A stretch of 61,428 bases of DNA from Nemertoderma westbladi (GCA_032718475.1 JAUCBJ010007093.1:5001-66428), one strand, 5' to 3'. Positions 10,153 to 21,856 are shown, counted from the stretch's first letter. Numbers and translations are program-made. The notes: generated by a model from the sequence alone, not told the origin.

Positions 10153-11544
10153 CAATATAACTATTGAAAAATATCGAGACATGAAAAATATCGAGAGTAA
10201 AAATAACGCGAGTAAAAACATCGAGTGTTGAAAAATATCGAGAGTAAAAATATCGAGTGTTGAAAAATATCGAGAGTAAAAATATCGAGTGTAGAAAAAT
10301 ATCGAGAGTAAAAATATCGAGGGTAAAAATATCGAGGGTAAAAATATCGAGAGTAAAAATACCGAGTGTTGAAAAATATCGAGAGTAAAAATATCGAGAG
10401 TAAAAATATCGAGTGTTGAAAAATATCGAGAGTAAAAATATCGAGTGTTGAAAAATATCGAGAGTAAAAATATCGAGTGTTGAAAAATATCGAGAGTAAA
10501 AATATCGAGTGTTGAAAAATATCGAGAGTAAAAATATCGAGTGTTGAAAAATATCGAGAGTAAAAATATCGAGTGTTGAAAAATATCGAGTGTTGAAAAA
10601 TATCGAGTGTTGAAAAATATCGAGAGTAAAAATATCGATAGAAACAATTTTTTAAATAAGGGTTGTATGATAATTTTTTTTACTAAAAATGTTCTAGAAC
10701 AACAATATTTATCAACATTTGGTAGCTTATACGTTTTCTAATATAATATTTAACAATATTTATAATATTTATCAAAATTTATAGCTAGCACTTCTTTTAT
10801 AATATTTATTAAAAAAATAGCAAAAACTAGCTAGTATAATAAATCTGGTAAATGGGTACCCAAGGTGTATTACATAATGCCATTCACTTGCACTGTTGTA
10901 ACCCATGCACTGCAATATTGTTCCATAATTCTAAATAAAATGCTCAAGCAAAATGCAATATTTTTACTCTTGATATTTTTCAACACTCGATATTTTTCAA
11001 CACTCGATATTTTTCAACACTCGATATTTTTACTCTCGATATTTTTCAACACTCGATATTTTCAACACTCGTTATTTTTACTCTCGATATTTTTCAACAC
11101 TCGATATTTTACTCTCGATATTTTTACTCTCGATATTTTTCAACACTCGATATTTTTACTCTCGATATTTTTACTCTCGATATTTTTCAACACTCGATAT
11201 TTTTCAACACTCGATATTTTTACTCTCGATATTTTTCAACACTCGATATTTTTACTCTCGATATTTTTCAACACTCGATATTTTTACTCTCGATATTTTT
11301 CAACACTCGATATTTTTACTCTCGATTTTTTTCAATACTCGATATTTTTACTCTCGATATTTTTCAACACTCGATATTTTTCAACACTCATTATTTTCGA
11401 TATTTTTCATCTCGCGTTATTTTTACTCTCGATATTTTTTAATCACGTTAATTTTCAACACTCGTTATTTTTACTCTCGATATTTTTACTCTCGCTATTT
11501 TTACTCTCGATATTTTTCAAGTCTCGATATTTTTCACCATTACC
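10153..11544. mobile_element. Foldback-type element with minisatellite inverted arms (FB1)
   Basis: The left arm (about 10160-10640) is built of 16-18-bp units of the kind ATATCGAGAGTAAAA and ATATCGAGTGTTGAAAA. The right arm (about 10965-11540) is the same repeat inverted. The AT-rich centre (about 10640-10965) has no coding capacity and contains TTCTAGAA at 10692-10699. AAACAAGA flanks the element on both sides (10145-10152 and 11545-11552) and would be an 8-bp target-site duplication, although this octamer also recurs in the host gag repeat. No transposase is encoded, so it would be non-autonomous. Foldback elements with internally repetitive arms are known in Drosophila; relationship to those is not tested. 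Confidence 0.75.
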
Positions 11545-13140
11545 AAACAAGAGGCTGAAATGCGTAAAAGAAATGCCGAGGCCCAAGCGATTCTTATTCA
11601 CAAGAAAAATGCGGATATTGCTAAACTCGCAGACTACGAAGCCACACTCATAGAACGGGACCTTCAACTGTACGAGGACTGGGAAAGGGGTTTAGAAAAG
11701 GACTATGAACCAATTCCGGTCCCAGAATTAGAAAAATCATTTACGCCACCAGCTGCGAAACCTCCAAAACCCAAGTTCCCGCCAATTACACGGTCCACAT
11801 TATCGGCACAAGCACCGGCATTCCATCCCCCACCAGTTACGCTTAAGAATGAGGAACCCTATTTTCCCTCCAACCCTACGGCACCGAGCGTTCCCCAGTA
11901 CGAGCCTGAAAGGGACTCGGAACGGGACGCCACCCCACGATCCAATAATCCCTTCACGTCCACCCCGAAAATCCGTAACCGCGTCATTATTAAAACTCCA
12001 TCTCTTATCGATCCATCATGTATGGGAGAAAGCGTTAGTAACTATAACCCTCCTAGTCATCCTAGTTCGGACGACGTCGGCATCATCCGAGCATTAGAGA
12101 ACCGCCTAGCTATGCCCAAGATGGAGATCCGTACCTTCGAGGGAGACCCCGTTGGTTATCTTGGATTTAATAAACGGTTCTTTGCACAGATCGGATCAAC
12201 GGATATAACCGACGCGCAAAAACTGGTATATTTATCTCAATACCTGGGTGACAAACCACGTCGAATCGTTAAATGTTTCGAAGGAGGATCTCACGAAGCG
12301 TACCACGATGCGTGGAAAACTCTCGATAAGAGATATGGTAACATCGGAACTATAATCAATAAGACGCTTGAAAAACTGATACAGGACGCTGGATCTCTTA
12401 GGGACCCACAGAATATCCAAAAGTTTTCGGACTCAATGAAAGACGCTTGCTACACTTTAAAACCATTGAACAAGGAGGAGCAAGTAAACAACATCCTAAA
12501 CCTCCGACAGATTGCCCGGAAATTCCCCGGATGGTTGCAAAGCAAATGGGCGTATAAATGTGTCGATCTCAGACGTAGACACAACGGATCGGGATCCTAG
12601 TTTCCTCGAAATGTCAGCATTCCTAGATGATATCTCCGAAGCCATGAACGACTCGATGTTCTCCAAGCAAAGTCTCTCCAAGTTAGACGGAATAGAGAAC
12701 AACTCTAGGAGCAGGGCACCCACTCCGAAACCGAGATTCCGCCCCCCTCCGGTGAGTACGATGGCCATCACCATGGCTGAGGATTCTGACAACGAGGACT
12801 ATGAGGAACCAACATCAGCCGAGGAATGGGCGTGTTATCTAGCGAATTGGGCACCGAGAGGGAAGGCACAACAACCTCCCTTCTATGTCTCTTCTGCGGG
12901 GAGAAACACAAGGTGGAATTCTGCAGAAAATTCCAGTTCGCCGAACTCGTTCCGCGCTTTGAGGTAATAATGAAACACCAAGGATGCTTCCGGTGTCTTG
13001 GAACAGGTCACTACGTGCGGGATTGTGACCAAAGGTCATGCTGCGCAGTCTGTAACGACCTACGACATCATACACTCCTCCACATTCCTGCAAACTTCGA
13101 TTTCACCACCCTACCGTTCCGTATCGAATCCAAATGGTGA
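11545..13140 (+). pseudogene. BEL/Pao gag, capsid and zinc-knuckle part
   Basis: This is the structural polyprotein of the retrotransposon, which packages element RNA. From 11545 the coiled coil continues, followed by a proline-rich linker (about 11700-12060). A BEL-type gag domain (IRTFEGDP..Y..F..RF) lies at about 12125-12480. A zinc knuckle CFRCLGTGHYVRDC (CX2CX4HX4C) with a second Cys/His cluster after it lies at about 12987-13085. Three different reading frames are needed (11545-12600, 12512-12967, 12826-13140), so at least two frameshifts have occurred. The stretch around 11899-11922 encodes YEPERDSE and shares a 24-bp motif with the LTR. Confidence 0.75.
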
Positions 13141-13146
13141 GGAGAA

Positions 13147-13734
13147 ATGAATCACGTCTCCAAGGGTACCCGGATGATTCAGCGGAGGGAAACCAATCCG
13201 TTCAAGACCACCGCTGACGTATCACATGTGACAAGCATATCAGCTACGGTCAATTTAATAAACCACCGTTATATGGTCTTTGCCAAAGTGATCCCGGTAA
13301 GAATCCAAGGGGTCGGAAAATCCTTAACAACACTCGCGTTCCTGGACAATGGGTCGGATGGAACTATCATAGACAGGGATTTCCTCGAACAACTAGGCCT
13401 AGACTATGAACCCTGCAAGCGGCCCATACAGACTATGACCGACCATAAAGAAGTGGAGTCCGGGGAGGTACAACTCAGGATGGAAGGAGTTATGAAAGGC
13501 TACGAAGCAGTCAAACTAACGATTAAAAATGCCCTGGTGCATACTGATCTCAGAGTGCAATTCCGACAATCATCCGAATACGCACCCCTCATACAGTTAG
13601 ATCGGGAAGATGTGGATCTACGATGCCCACCATTGGACGTGAACAGAATCATTCGGGGAGCTATTAATCGGACTCGATACACCGGAATTACATATACCGA
13701 CCGGAGACATCGCCCGATCTGTAAAACCGGATGA
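13147..13734 (+). pseudogene. BEL/Pao aspartic protease region
   Basis: This is a retropepsin-like protease that would cleave the gag-pol polyprotein. The active-site region reads LAFLDNGSDGTII, with the catalytic Asp followed by N-G-S where most retropepsins have S/T-G. Other protease-domain features, such as the hydrophobic strand before the active site, can be seen from about 13255 to 13600. The frame shifts relative to the reverse transcriptase between about 13700 and 13734. This is part of a dead polyprotein. Confidence 0.65.
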
Positions 13735-15520
13735 CGGTTTCTATGCGGAGCGCACCATCATGGGATGGACACTCTGTGGCATCAAAGAAGAAACTACCGA
13801 CACATATACATATCTTCCGAAATGCCAGATCAAAGAGAATGCAACATCTGTGGGTTACTGTTCAGCAACCGACCTGGACGAGGATTTATTCTTGGAAACC
13901 GAAAAATCCCAACAAGAAATGACAAAATATTTCAACTTGGAGACTCAAGAATTCGCTGAGAAGGACGAGAATCCGTCCGAAGAGGATCAATATTGTATGG
14001 ACGTTCTCGACCAGGCAACATTCAAAGACGGACATTGGTGCTCGCCCATGCTTTGGAACGACCCAGATAGACCGATGGCTAATAATGCCAGCATGGTCCT
14101 AAGGAGGGTCAAAGGAATCTTACGCCGGTTACACAAGCTACCTGAGATAAAAGAGAAATATAATAATGTGATTAAAGGATATTTGGAAGATGGATTGGCG
14201 GAAATGGTGCCCCCGAATGAACTGCAGGGGACTAGACGGACGTATTATCTCCCGATCCACTATGTGGTGGAAGCCCGGAAGGGCGGCAAAATCCGGGTAG
14301 TAAATGATGCTGCGGCTATGTACCAGGGCGAATCCTTAAACAGCCAACTTTACACCGGGCCCAACATCTATAGTACACTGATCGGCATATTGATCAGGTT
14401 CCGCGAAAACAAAATAGCCTTCACATGTGACATCAAAGCGATGTTCCACCAGGTCTGAACGCTCCCAAGAGACTCAGATTGCCTACGTATATTGTGGACA
14501 GATAAAACATTGACTCCACAAGAAATCAACCAATTCACCTTGGAGGATGTGGACGTAATGCGCATGATTGTCAGAATCTTCGGCGCTAAGGACTCGCCGG
14601 TTGCATGTAGCGACATGTTGAAGAAAACAGCGACTATGTGTGAAAATGAGTTCCCTCCGACAGTCATAGAGACAATCCGAAGATGTTTTTACGTAGACGA
14701 CGGATGCGCTGGTGCCGATAATGTCGACGAGGCCTATCAGCTGGCTATGGGAATGGTGGAATGTTTAAAGAGAGGAGGTTTCCCTCTTGTGAAGTTTAGA
14801 TCCCACGATAAGGAACTTATGGAAAGGTTCCCAGAAGAAATTAGTTTAGACGACAACAAAATGTATTCCGAGGGTGTAGATCACCGCGTACTCGGTATCG
14901 AATGGGACATAGAACTGGATCAGTTCATCTTCAAACATAACCCCCTGCCCAAACCAATGACAAAGAAGGGATGTTTATCCGTAATGAGCACCATATTCGA
15001 TCCATTAAACTTCATATTCCCAGCAACATTGGCCGGAATGAATTTGATCAAAGAAATGTGGATCGAAGGACTGGGATGGGACGAAGAACTCCCCCCACAC
15101 CTCAGTGCCAAATGGAAGAAGTGTATGGAACAACTCCATCAGCTACACCGCATGCGGATCCCTCGACCGTTCTTCCTCGACAAACTACCCACCGATATAT
15201 TCCAGCTCCATACCTTCTCGGATGCATCGAATACCGGAATCGGCGTAGTTACATTTCTAATAAAATTAAGCCAGGATGGAAACGGTGATAAGAGCTTCTT
15301 ATTCTCCAAAGCCAAGACTGTATCCGGAGAATTTGTGGCGACAATCCCGAGACTCGAGCTGCAGGCTGCAGTCTGGGCTGTGAGGCAGAACTGCATGATC
15401 ATGCGGAACCTAAGAACCCCCATTGAATCGCAGCATTTCTGGGTTGATTTGAGTATCGTGCTTTACTACCTCCATTCACCATCACGGCGACACACCACGT
15501 TCGTAGCGAACTGAGCCACG
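13716..15520 (+). pseudogene. BEL/Pao reverse transcriptase and RNase H region
   Basis: This is RNA-directed DNA polymerase followed by RNase H. The first catalytic aspartate is in AFTCDIKAMFHQ (about 14425-14455), the YVDD box is in FYVDDGCAG (about 14690-14715), and an RNase H-like FSDAS motif lies at about 15213-15227. Two in-frame TGA codons break the frame, at 14456-14458 (just after motif A) and 15512-15514. Both stand where family members usually carry arginine, consistent with CGA-to-TGA decay at CpG. The gene is then split at 15520 by insertion of a LINE. Confidence 0.8.
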
Positions 15521-18500
15521 AATAGGTCAGGTCAGGTATTCTAGGTCATTGATCAAGAAAACTTGCCACCTCCATGCAGCATAAAGGAGGTGCCACCTGT
15601 AGCTGCATAGACCCTCTTACTAGGGCAAATCTGGTCCTGTAACTAGGACCCCCTTCGTTCTGGGATAAGGACGCCCTTGGTCCTGGATTAAGGACCCATA
15701 TACTTGGCTGCAGGGGTATATGGCCTGACCAGGCAGATGGTGATCTACCAATGGCTGGTTAGGAGTAGAGTGTTCTCATGTCCACTCTGAGGGCACTTCA
15801 CTGCGACCTGCACCTGGCAGCAAGGGTACAGGGCATGACCCAGCAGATGAGCTGCAACAGCCAATGGTGGGTCATGTACGCCAGAGTAGATATGGGTGAT
15901 GGGCCTCATATCTGACTCCATTGCGACACCCACCCTGTGGAATGGCAAACCAGGGTGTGGTATTTGCCCCGAGAGCTGACTCGGCAAAAAAGCACCCCCC
16001 AACCCCCACTATGGATTACATTAGCAATGCGGAGGTCCGGCCACTAGAGGCCAGTGGAATTACCGGACACAATCGGCCTCACAGGCGTCAGTTAACTCCT
16101 GACCGGCTGCCTGTCTCACCCCCTACTGGAGAGAGAGCAGCCAACAATTCTTTGAGTCCCTTTCCTGATGACCTTTCTGGCCCAAACCCTGGGTCACCAG
16201 GGAGGCCAGATTGTGATGGGGAGAGGGATTCTGTAGTTGGAGGCTACTCTCATGTTCCACCCCGACCAACAAAGCCATTGGTGAATCTGAGGCAAGTCAC
16301 TAGACTAGCCTCAGTAAACACCCTAACACTCGGGTCCCCAATGCGACAAGGTGAGCTGACTGCCTTGGCAGATAAGCTTTCTCTTAGCGCAGTGGGTGTT
16401 CAAGAGCACCGAATGCAGACTGGACAGACTGATGAGGTTCTGATTAAGGACATGGGGGGCGGTTGGCGACTCGCCCTCGCGTCAGCAGATGATAGTGGCA
16501 ATGGTGGAATTGGTCTATTGATGAATCCAACTGCACATGCAGCATTGGACAAAATAGACCAAATCTCTAACCGCATCATCCGTTGCCACTTCTCATGTTC
16601 TGGAAGACTGGCTAAGAAGTTTCCTAAGGTGGTTCTGATTGTGTGCTACTCTCCAACTAGTGTTGCCCCTGTAGAGGAGGTGGAAAATTTCTACCACAAT
16701 CTACAAGCAGCAACTGATGGAGTGGATCAGCATGCATTCTTAACATTCCTGGGAGACTTTAATGCAAGTCTGCATCAATCACCTACATCGCCCTGGGTCT
16801 ATAGCAATAGTGTTAACCGAAATTCTGTCCATCTTCAGGATTTTATCTCTGGAAATGGATTGATTTCGGCTGGAACCCAGTTCAAGAAGCGAACTGGAAA
16901 GCTATGGACTCATAGTGGACCCAGTGGTCACAAGTCCCAGATAGACCATATTCTGTTTCGTAGGAAATACAGGAGCTCTATACAAGACTGTAATGTATTT
17001 ACACTTCGACCCTTCTCCAGTGATCACCGCCTTATTGTGGCCAAGGTAAGACTTAGTCTGCGTGCTAGCAGAACAACGAAATCTGCCTTGCCACGGCATG
17101 ACTGGTCCTCTCTGTTGCAACAGCCAAGTGTGAGATCCAGCTTCACACTACAGCTGAGCAACAGGTATGAGGCTCTTGCCTCTGAGGCGGCAGATCACTG
17201 TGAGGGCTATACTGCCTTTACAGAAGCAGTTAAGTTAGCAGCTGCAGAAACAGTTCCTGTATACCCTCGAAACAGGAAAAGGGCCCCCTGGACTGACAAC
17301 AAAATTCAGAAGTGCCGAAATGACCTTCATAAGGCGCAGAAAGAGTCCCGACTCAAACAGACTACAGCGGCCAAGAATGCAGTTAAAGCTGCATCTAGGT
17401 CCCTGAACAGGCAGTACTCTGTTAATCTACAGGAGCTAATAAACCAACAGGTTGATGCCATCAATGATGCTGACGACAGCAGGCAATCATCCCAGGCATG
17501 GAAATCGATCAATCTGCTTACTGGGCGGAAAAGCCAACCAACCACCAAGGTTAAGGCTGAATCACCAGCCGATCGCCTCAATGGTTGGAAAGCCCACTTT
17601 GAAAAGCTCCTCAATAATGACAGGGTATTGCCTGATAACTTTATAGAAGTAAAAGTGTCTGAGTCTGTACTCCCAGATATTCCCATTGGCGATATCTCCT
17701 TTGCAGAAGTGAAGGCTGCTGCAAAGAGCATTAAGACCAATCGTGCCAGTGGAGTAGATGGTGTTCCCCCTGAGGTCTTTAAAATACCTGAGTGTTTAAA
17801 GCTCATCTATCCCATCATAGTAGACATGTACCGTACAACAAGAGTCCCACAAGAAATGAAAACAAATAAGTTGGTGCCAGTTCCCAAGAAGGGCAACCTA
17901 ACACTCTATGGTTCTTTTCGGGGAATCTCATTGATCTCGATTGCTGCAAAACTATACAATAGAATTCTATTAAATCGCATCAGGGATCCCATTGAGAGAC
18001 TGCTACGTGGAAATCAGAATGGGTTCCGTAAAGGTCGTGGGACCATGGAGCCCATTTTGGCACTTAGAAGGATAATTGAAGAGTTATCAAAAAAGAAAGA
18101 CAGGCACCTGGCTGTTATCTTTGTTGACTTCTTCAAGGCCTTTGATTCAGTCTCTCGCTCACGTATGTTCAGCATACTTTCATTATATGGGATTCCTGAT
18201 GAAATTATTGCAGCAATCAGATCAGTATACGATGGTTCGACAACATTTGTGTCTACTGTTGACGGTGACACAGAACCATTTGAAGTGTTATGGGGCGTCC
18301 TCCAAGGAGACACACTTGCACCATTCTTGTTCATTATTGTGGTTGACTATGTTCTACGCATGTCCTTAGATCATCATAATGATGATGGGGTGATGATAAC
18401 TCCACCTACTGGCTCCAGAAGTCGAGGAAATCCTGCCAAGTACCTAACTGATCTAGACTTTGCTGATGACTTAGGAGTACTCTCAGAATCATTAGAGGGA

Positions 18501-19276
18501 GCCCAGCGGCTCCTCAGCTCATTAGAACATGCTGCTTCTAGTGTTGGTCTTTTTATTAACTCCAGAAAGACCAAAATTCTGACAGTTAACTTTGAAAGTC
18601 CTCAGCAAGTCTCTGATCGGATGAGCATAAGCTCAAAGGATGGTATGCTTGAGCATGTGGACGACTTCTGTTACCTGGGATCATGGATCCGGAAGTCAGG
18701 TGAGGACCTTCGAATACGTAAGGGAAAGGCATGGACAGCCTTTAATAGGCTTTCCAGGATTTGGAAGTCACCTCGAATTAATCGGAAACTTAAGGTCCGA
18801 TTATTTAGAGCAGCAGTAGTTCCAGTACTCCTCTACGGGAGTCCATGCTGGGCTCTAACTGCTGAGGACACCAAATCTCTGGATGGCACATTCACAAGAA
18901 TGCTACGCCGGGTACATTGTGTCAAGTACAATGCACACATCTCCAACCAGACACTATATAACATTGGAGGTGTCTCATTGGTTCCCCCAAGCTTGACACT
19001 AGAACAAAATCGCCTCCGCTTTGCAGGACATTGCTTTCGCCGTGAGGACCAGCCAGTGCATAATCTTGTACTTTGGCAGCCTCATGGAGTGAATAAGCAT
19101 GGTGGACAGCCCATGACTTTCTTGAGACGCATCTTAAAGGACACTGGCCTTAAAGATGCGGATGATCTACCAAATGTCATGGGTGATAGGGAGTTGTGGC
19201 GGCGCAATTTTGTTGACAAGCCGGCACAGCATTCTTAAAAATGCAGCTGCAATGCAGCATGCCGATCCTAGTAGTA
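15521..19276 (+). mobile_element. Near-complete RTE-like LINE inserted in the BEL pol gene
   Basis: The element is flanked by the 8-bp target-site duplication GAGCCACG (15513-15520 and 19277-19284). BEL RNase H/linker coding sequence stops on the left and resumes on the right. The element is 3756 bp: a 5' region of about 400 bp, one long reading frame, and a very short 3' tail ending in GTAGTA. A short 3' UTR and a single protein are typical of RTE-group LINEs. The lack of damage compared with the host element points to a later insertion. Confidence 0.85.
15921..19238 (+). CDS. LINE ORF: apurinic-type endonuclease plus reverse transcriptase
   Basis: This uninterrupted frame would nick target DNA and copy the element RNA by target-primed reverse transcription. 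The endonuclease/exonuclease/phosphatase domain shows VGVQEHRMQT, LGDFNASL and SDHRLIVAKV (about 16390-17050). The reverse transcriptase shows FVDFFKAFDSV (motif A, about 18121-18153), LQGDTLAPFLF (B) and the catalytic FADD (about 18459-18470). The thumb and C-terminal region follow, with LYGSPCWALT, LRFAGHCFR and LVLWQPHG, wording common in RTE-group elements. The frame opens at a TTG at 15921; the first ATG is at 15942 (MANQG) and another is at 16011 (MDYIS), so the start is uncertain. It spans about 1105 codons with no stop or frameshift. The clade is assigned by eye as RTE-like. Confidence 0.88.
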   Translation: MRHPPCGMANQGVVFAPRADSAKKHPPTPTMDYISNAEVRPLEASGITGHNRPHRRQLTPDRLPVSPPTGERAANNSLSPFPDDLSGPNPGSPGRPDCDGERDSVVGGYSHVPPRPTKPLVNLRQVTRLASVNTLTLGSPMRQGELTALADKLSLSAVGVQEHRMQTGQTDEVLIKDMGGGWRLALASADDSGNGGIGLLMNPTAHAALDKIDQISNRIIRCHFSCSGRLAKKFPKVVLIVCYSPTSVAPVEEVENFYHNLQAATDGVDQHAFLTFLGDFNASLHQSPTSPWVYSNSVNRNSVHLQDFISGNGLISAGTQFKKRTGKLWTHSGPSGHKSQIDHILFRRKYRSSIQDCNVFTLRPFSSDHRLIVAKVRLSLRASRTTKSALPRHDWSSLLQQPSVRSSFTLQLSNRYEALASEAADHCEGYTAFTEAVKLAAAETVPVYPRNRKRAPWTDNKIQKCRNDLHKAQKESRLKQTTAAKNAVKAASRSLNRQYSVNLQELINQQVDAINDADDSRQSSQAWKSINLLTGRKSQPTTKVKAESPADRLNGWKAHFEKLLNNDRVLPDNFIEVKVSESVLPDIPIGDISFAEVKAAAKSIKTNRASGVDGVPPEVFKIPECLKLIYPIIVDMYRTTRVPQEMKTNKLVPVPKKGNLTLYGSFRGISLISIAAKLYNRILLNRIRDPIERLLRGNQNGFRKGRGTMEPILALRRIIEELSKKKDRHLAVIFVDFFKAFDSVSRSRMFSILSLYGIPDEIIAAIRSVYDGSTTFVSTVDGDTEPFEVLWGVLQGDTLAPFLFIIVVDYVLRMSLDHHNDDGVMITPPTGSRSRGNPAKYLTDLDFADDLGVLSESLEGAQRLLSSLEHAASSVGLFINSRKTKILTVNFESPQQVSDRMSISSKDGMLEHVDDFCYLGSWIRKSGEDLRIRKGKAWTAFNRLSRIWKSPRINRKLKVRLFRAAVVPVLLYGSPCWALTAEDTKSLDGTFTRMLRRVHCVKYNAHISNQTLYNIGGVSLVPPSLTLEQNRLRFAGHCFRREDQPVHNLVLWQPHGVNKHGGQPMTFLRRILKDTGLKDADDLPNVMGDRELWRRNFVDKPAQHS

Positions 19277-19284
19277 GAGCCACG

Positions 19285-20917
19285 GAAATAAAACAATGTA
19301 CCAACTGAGAACAGTGGCACCACGTAAACGGAAAAGAAAACCCATCGGACTTATCGAGCAGAGGCGCCACCCCACGACAGCTCGGTAAGAGTAAACTTTG
19401 GCTCACAGGCCCGGGGTTCTTAAGGCAACCACAACTAACCTGGAGCACCCGATTCGATCCCGAACTAGATAGCGGGAAATATTCAGAGGACAACAAGGAG
19501 ATTCGCAAGGTCCATGGAAGCGCCACCATGGAAATCTATAGTTGCCTGACTGAGCCTGCAAAGGACTCAGGCAGGCACTATAATGTTGCGACTACTGCGC
19601 AACCAGCCGCGTCCTTGCAACTATTGATAGAACGAACCTCCTCGATGAGACGTCTTATCCACCACGTCATGACTCTTCGTAACTTCCTGCAGTGGAAGGA
19701 TAACAAACCGATAGTTCGACGAAGTATACGAGAACTCATTATTGCGGAGAAATGTATTGTGAGATACGTCCAGAAAGAAAGTTTCCCCGATGAATGGGAA
19801 CAGCTCAGTGCGGGCAAGACTTTGAAACCTGACAGACCAGTCTACCATTTGAGACCCATGATGGGGGAAGTGGACTGATCCGATTAAATACCCGGATGGC
19901 GAACGCCCCGGTTGAATATAAAGTCAAATACCCGGCACTTCTGCCAGGAACGGCAACACTAGCTAAGCTATTAATCCAGCAGTGTCACGAGGAAAATCAT
20001 CACGAGGGCCAGAACTGGATTATGGCCAACATCCGGCAAAGATATTGGATCACCCACATCCAGCCACTGATCCGGAAAGTCTTAAAACAATGTTTCCCTT
20101 GAAGACGATACCTAGCGCTACCGCTCACCCAAAGAATGGCCGACCTACCAGCTACACGGCTGCAATCCGATTCACCACCGTTCTACGTAACCGGCGTAGA
20201 CTGTTTTGGACCATTTACAGTCATCAAGCGACGATCCAACATCAAATGCTGGGGAGCCATTTTCACATGCCTTAGGTCAAGGGTGATTTACCTAGACCTC
20301 GTAGTAAACCTCACGCAGCACGCCTTTATCAACGCTCTGCGTCGGTTTGTGGCAAACAACGGATCATGCTGGCATATGTACTCCGATAATGGAACGAACT
20401 TCGTGGGAGGAGAAAGGGAACTCAGAGAGGCTATCGAGGGATGGTTCACCAACGAAACCGCATCCCAAGTCTGGAAGGAACACCATATACAATGGCACTT
20501 CCAAACGCCCTTAGCACCCCCATACGAGCAACCGGCCAATCGTACCCATCCACAATGACCCTACAGACCTAGAGCCTCTTACACCCAACCATCTACTCGG
20601 AAGACCCAAGACCAACATTCTTCCGGAGGCAATGTTCCCAGATCCCAATGATATTGCGAGACACACCAACTGGAAAAAAGCCCAAGCGCTGTCAACGCAT
20701 TGGTGGAGAATCTGGGCCCAAGAGTACCTCATAACCCTCCGGACCAGGAGGAAGTGGAATAACACCTACCGGAACATCGCAGTTGGCGACATGGTGCTTG
20801 TTAAGGAAGACCTTAATGACTGCGTCCACTGGCCTGTGGCACGAGTCATGGAACTAACCCCAAGCAAGGATGGACTTGCGAGGACAGTGACGATATGGAC
20901 GGCAAAGGGCCACTACC
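19285..20917 (+). pseudogene. BEL/Pao RNase H linker, integrase and C-terminal domain
   Basis: This is the continuation of BEL pol after the LINE. From about 19309 a linker typical of BEL pol is readable (EQWHHVNGKENPSDL, then WLTGPGFL). From 19985 comes the integrase zinc-binding region (CHEENHHEGQNW). The integrase core follows, with Asp in VTGVDCFGPF (about 20190) and Asp in MYSDNGTNFVGG (about 20377-20412). A C-terminal region (VGDMVLVKED) is at about 20780-20815. In-frame stops occur at about 19342, 19876 and 20100, and a frameshift lies between 20520 and 20632. The gene is interrupted again at 20918 by a second foldback-type element. The integrase would insert the cDNA copy; this copy cannot be functional. 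Confidence 0.78.
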
Positions 20918-21725
20918 GGTTCCATGTAAATTGAACCAACGTCAATTGAACCACGTCAATTGAAACACGTCAATTGAACCATGTGTCAATTGACCCAGCG
21001 TCAATTAAACCAGCTGCAATTGAACCAAGCGTCAATTGAACCAAGCGTCAATTGAACCAAGCGTCAATTGAACCAAGTGGCAATTGAACCAAACGTCAGT
21101 TGAACCAAACGTCAATTGAACCAAACGTCAATTGAACCAAGCATAAATAAACCCATAATCAAATAAAGAATCAATTAAATTAATTCCTATCAGTGTTGTG
21201 AAAAATACACTACAAATAAAGAAAAATAATTCAATTAAAAACTATAGTGATTAAAAATTAAGATTCTAGAATCTTAAAAAAGCATAGTTTGTGTTCAATA
21301 GAATTCCAAAATATAATTAATATTATGTATATTTATTAATATTATTCAACCCCATTGAATAAAATAGATCATTCTAGAATCTTCATCCACCAGTAGAACA
21401 TTTCGCGATTAAAAAATAAAAAATTTGCAATAATTATTATTTTGTTGGTTAAATTAACATTTCATTAAATTGATGCTTGGGTCAATTGACGCATGGGTCA
21501 ATTGACGCTTGGTTCAATAGACGCTTGGTTCAATTGACGCTTGGTTAAATTGACGTTAGGATCAATTGATGGGTGATAAACTTTGGTTCTAATGACGTAT
21601 GGTTCAATTGACGTGTGGTTCAATTGACGTTGGTTCAATTGACACAATGTTAAATTGACGTTGGTTCAATTGACGTGGTTCAATTGACGTGGTTCAATTG
21701 ACTTTGGTTCAGTTGACGTGTCACC
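20918..21725. mobile_element. Second foldback-type element (FB2)
   Basis: The left arm (to about 21155) repeats CGTCAATTGAACCAAG-type units of about 17 bp; the right arm (about 21475-21725) carries the same units inverted. The AT-rich centre has no coding capacity and holds TTCTAGAA twice (21264-21271 and 21372-21379), both in ATTCTAGAATCTT. The 9-bp direct repeat GCCACTACC (20909-20917 and 21726-21734) flanks the element exactly, and both ends begin with GGT plus matching inverted bases. A 9-bp duplication fits Drosophila foldback and Mutator-like elements. The BEL frame is the same on both sides. Confidence 0.75.
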
Positions 21726-21856
21726 GCCACTACCAACGCCTCATCCAGATGCTGTGCCTTCTCGAAGGCAATGACAGTGGTGACTCTACGAGAGGTGATA
21801 AGTTCCCTACTCAGGATCCTGCTGCAGACATTGGTGACAATGCTAAACCCGTTTAA
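21726..21856 (+). pseudogene. BEL/Pao pol, C-terminal tail
   Basis: About 42 codons stay open in the frame matching the BEL sequence left of FB2, ending at TAA 21854-21856. The sequence (RLIQMLCLLEG) resembles the C-terminal end of BEL-type pol proteins. It is short, so the assignment depends on the frame match and on the flanking target duplication. Confidence 0.5.

Noticed and set aside
9904-10647. Minus-strand and plus-strand frames of Ile/Phe/Leu-rich repeats in the FB1 arms
   Set aside because: They are translations of a 16-18-bp AT-rich minisatellite and its inverted copy and do not form a plausible membrane protein.
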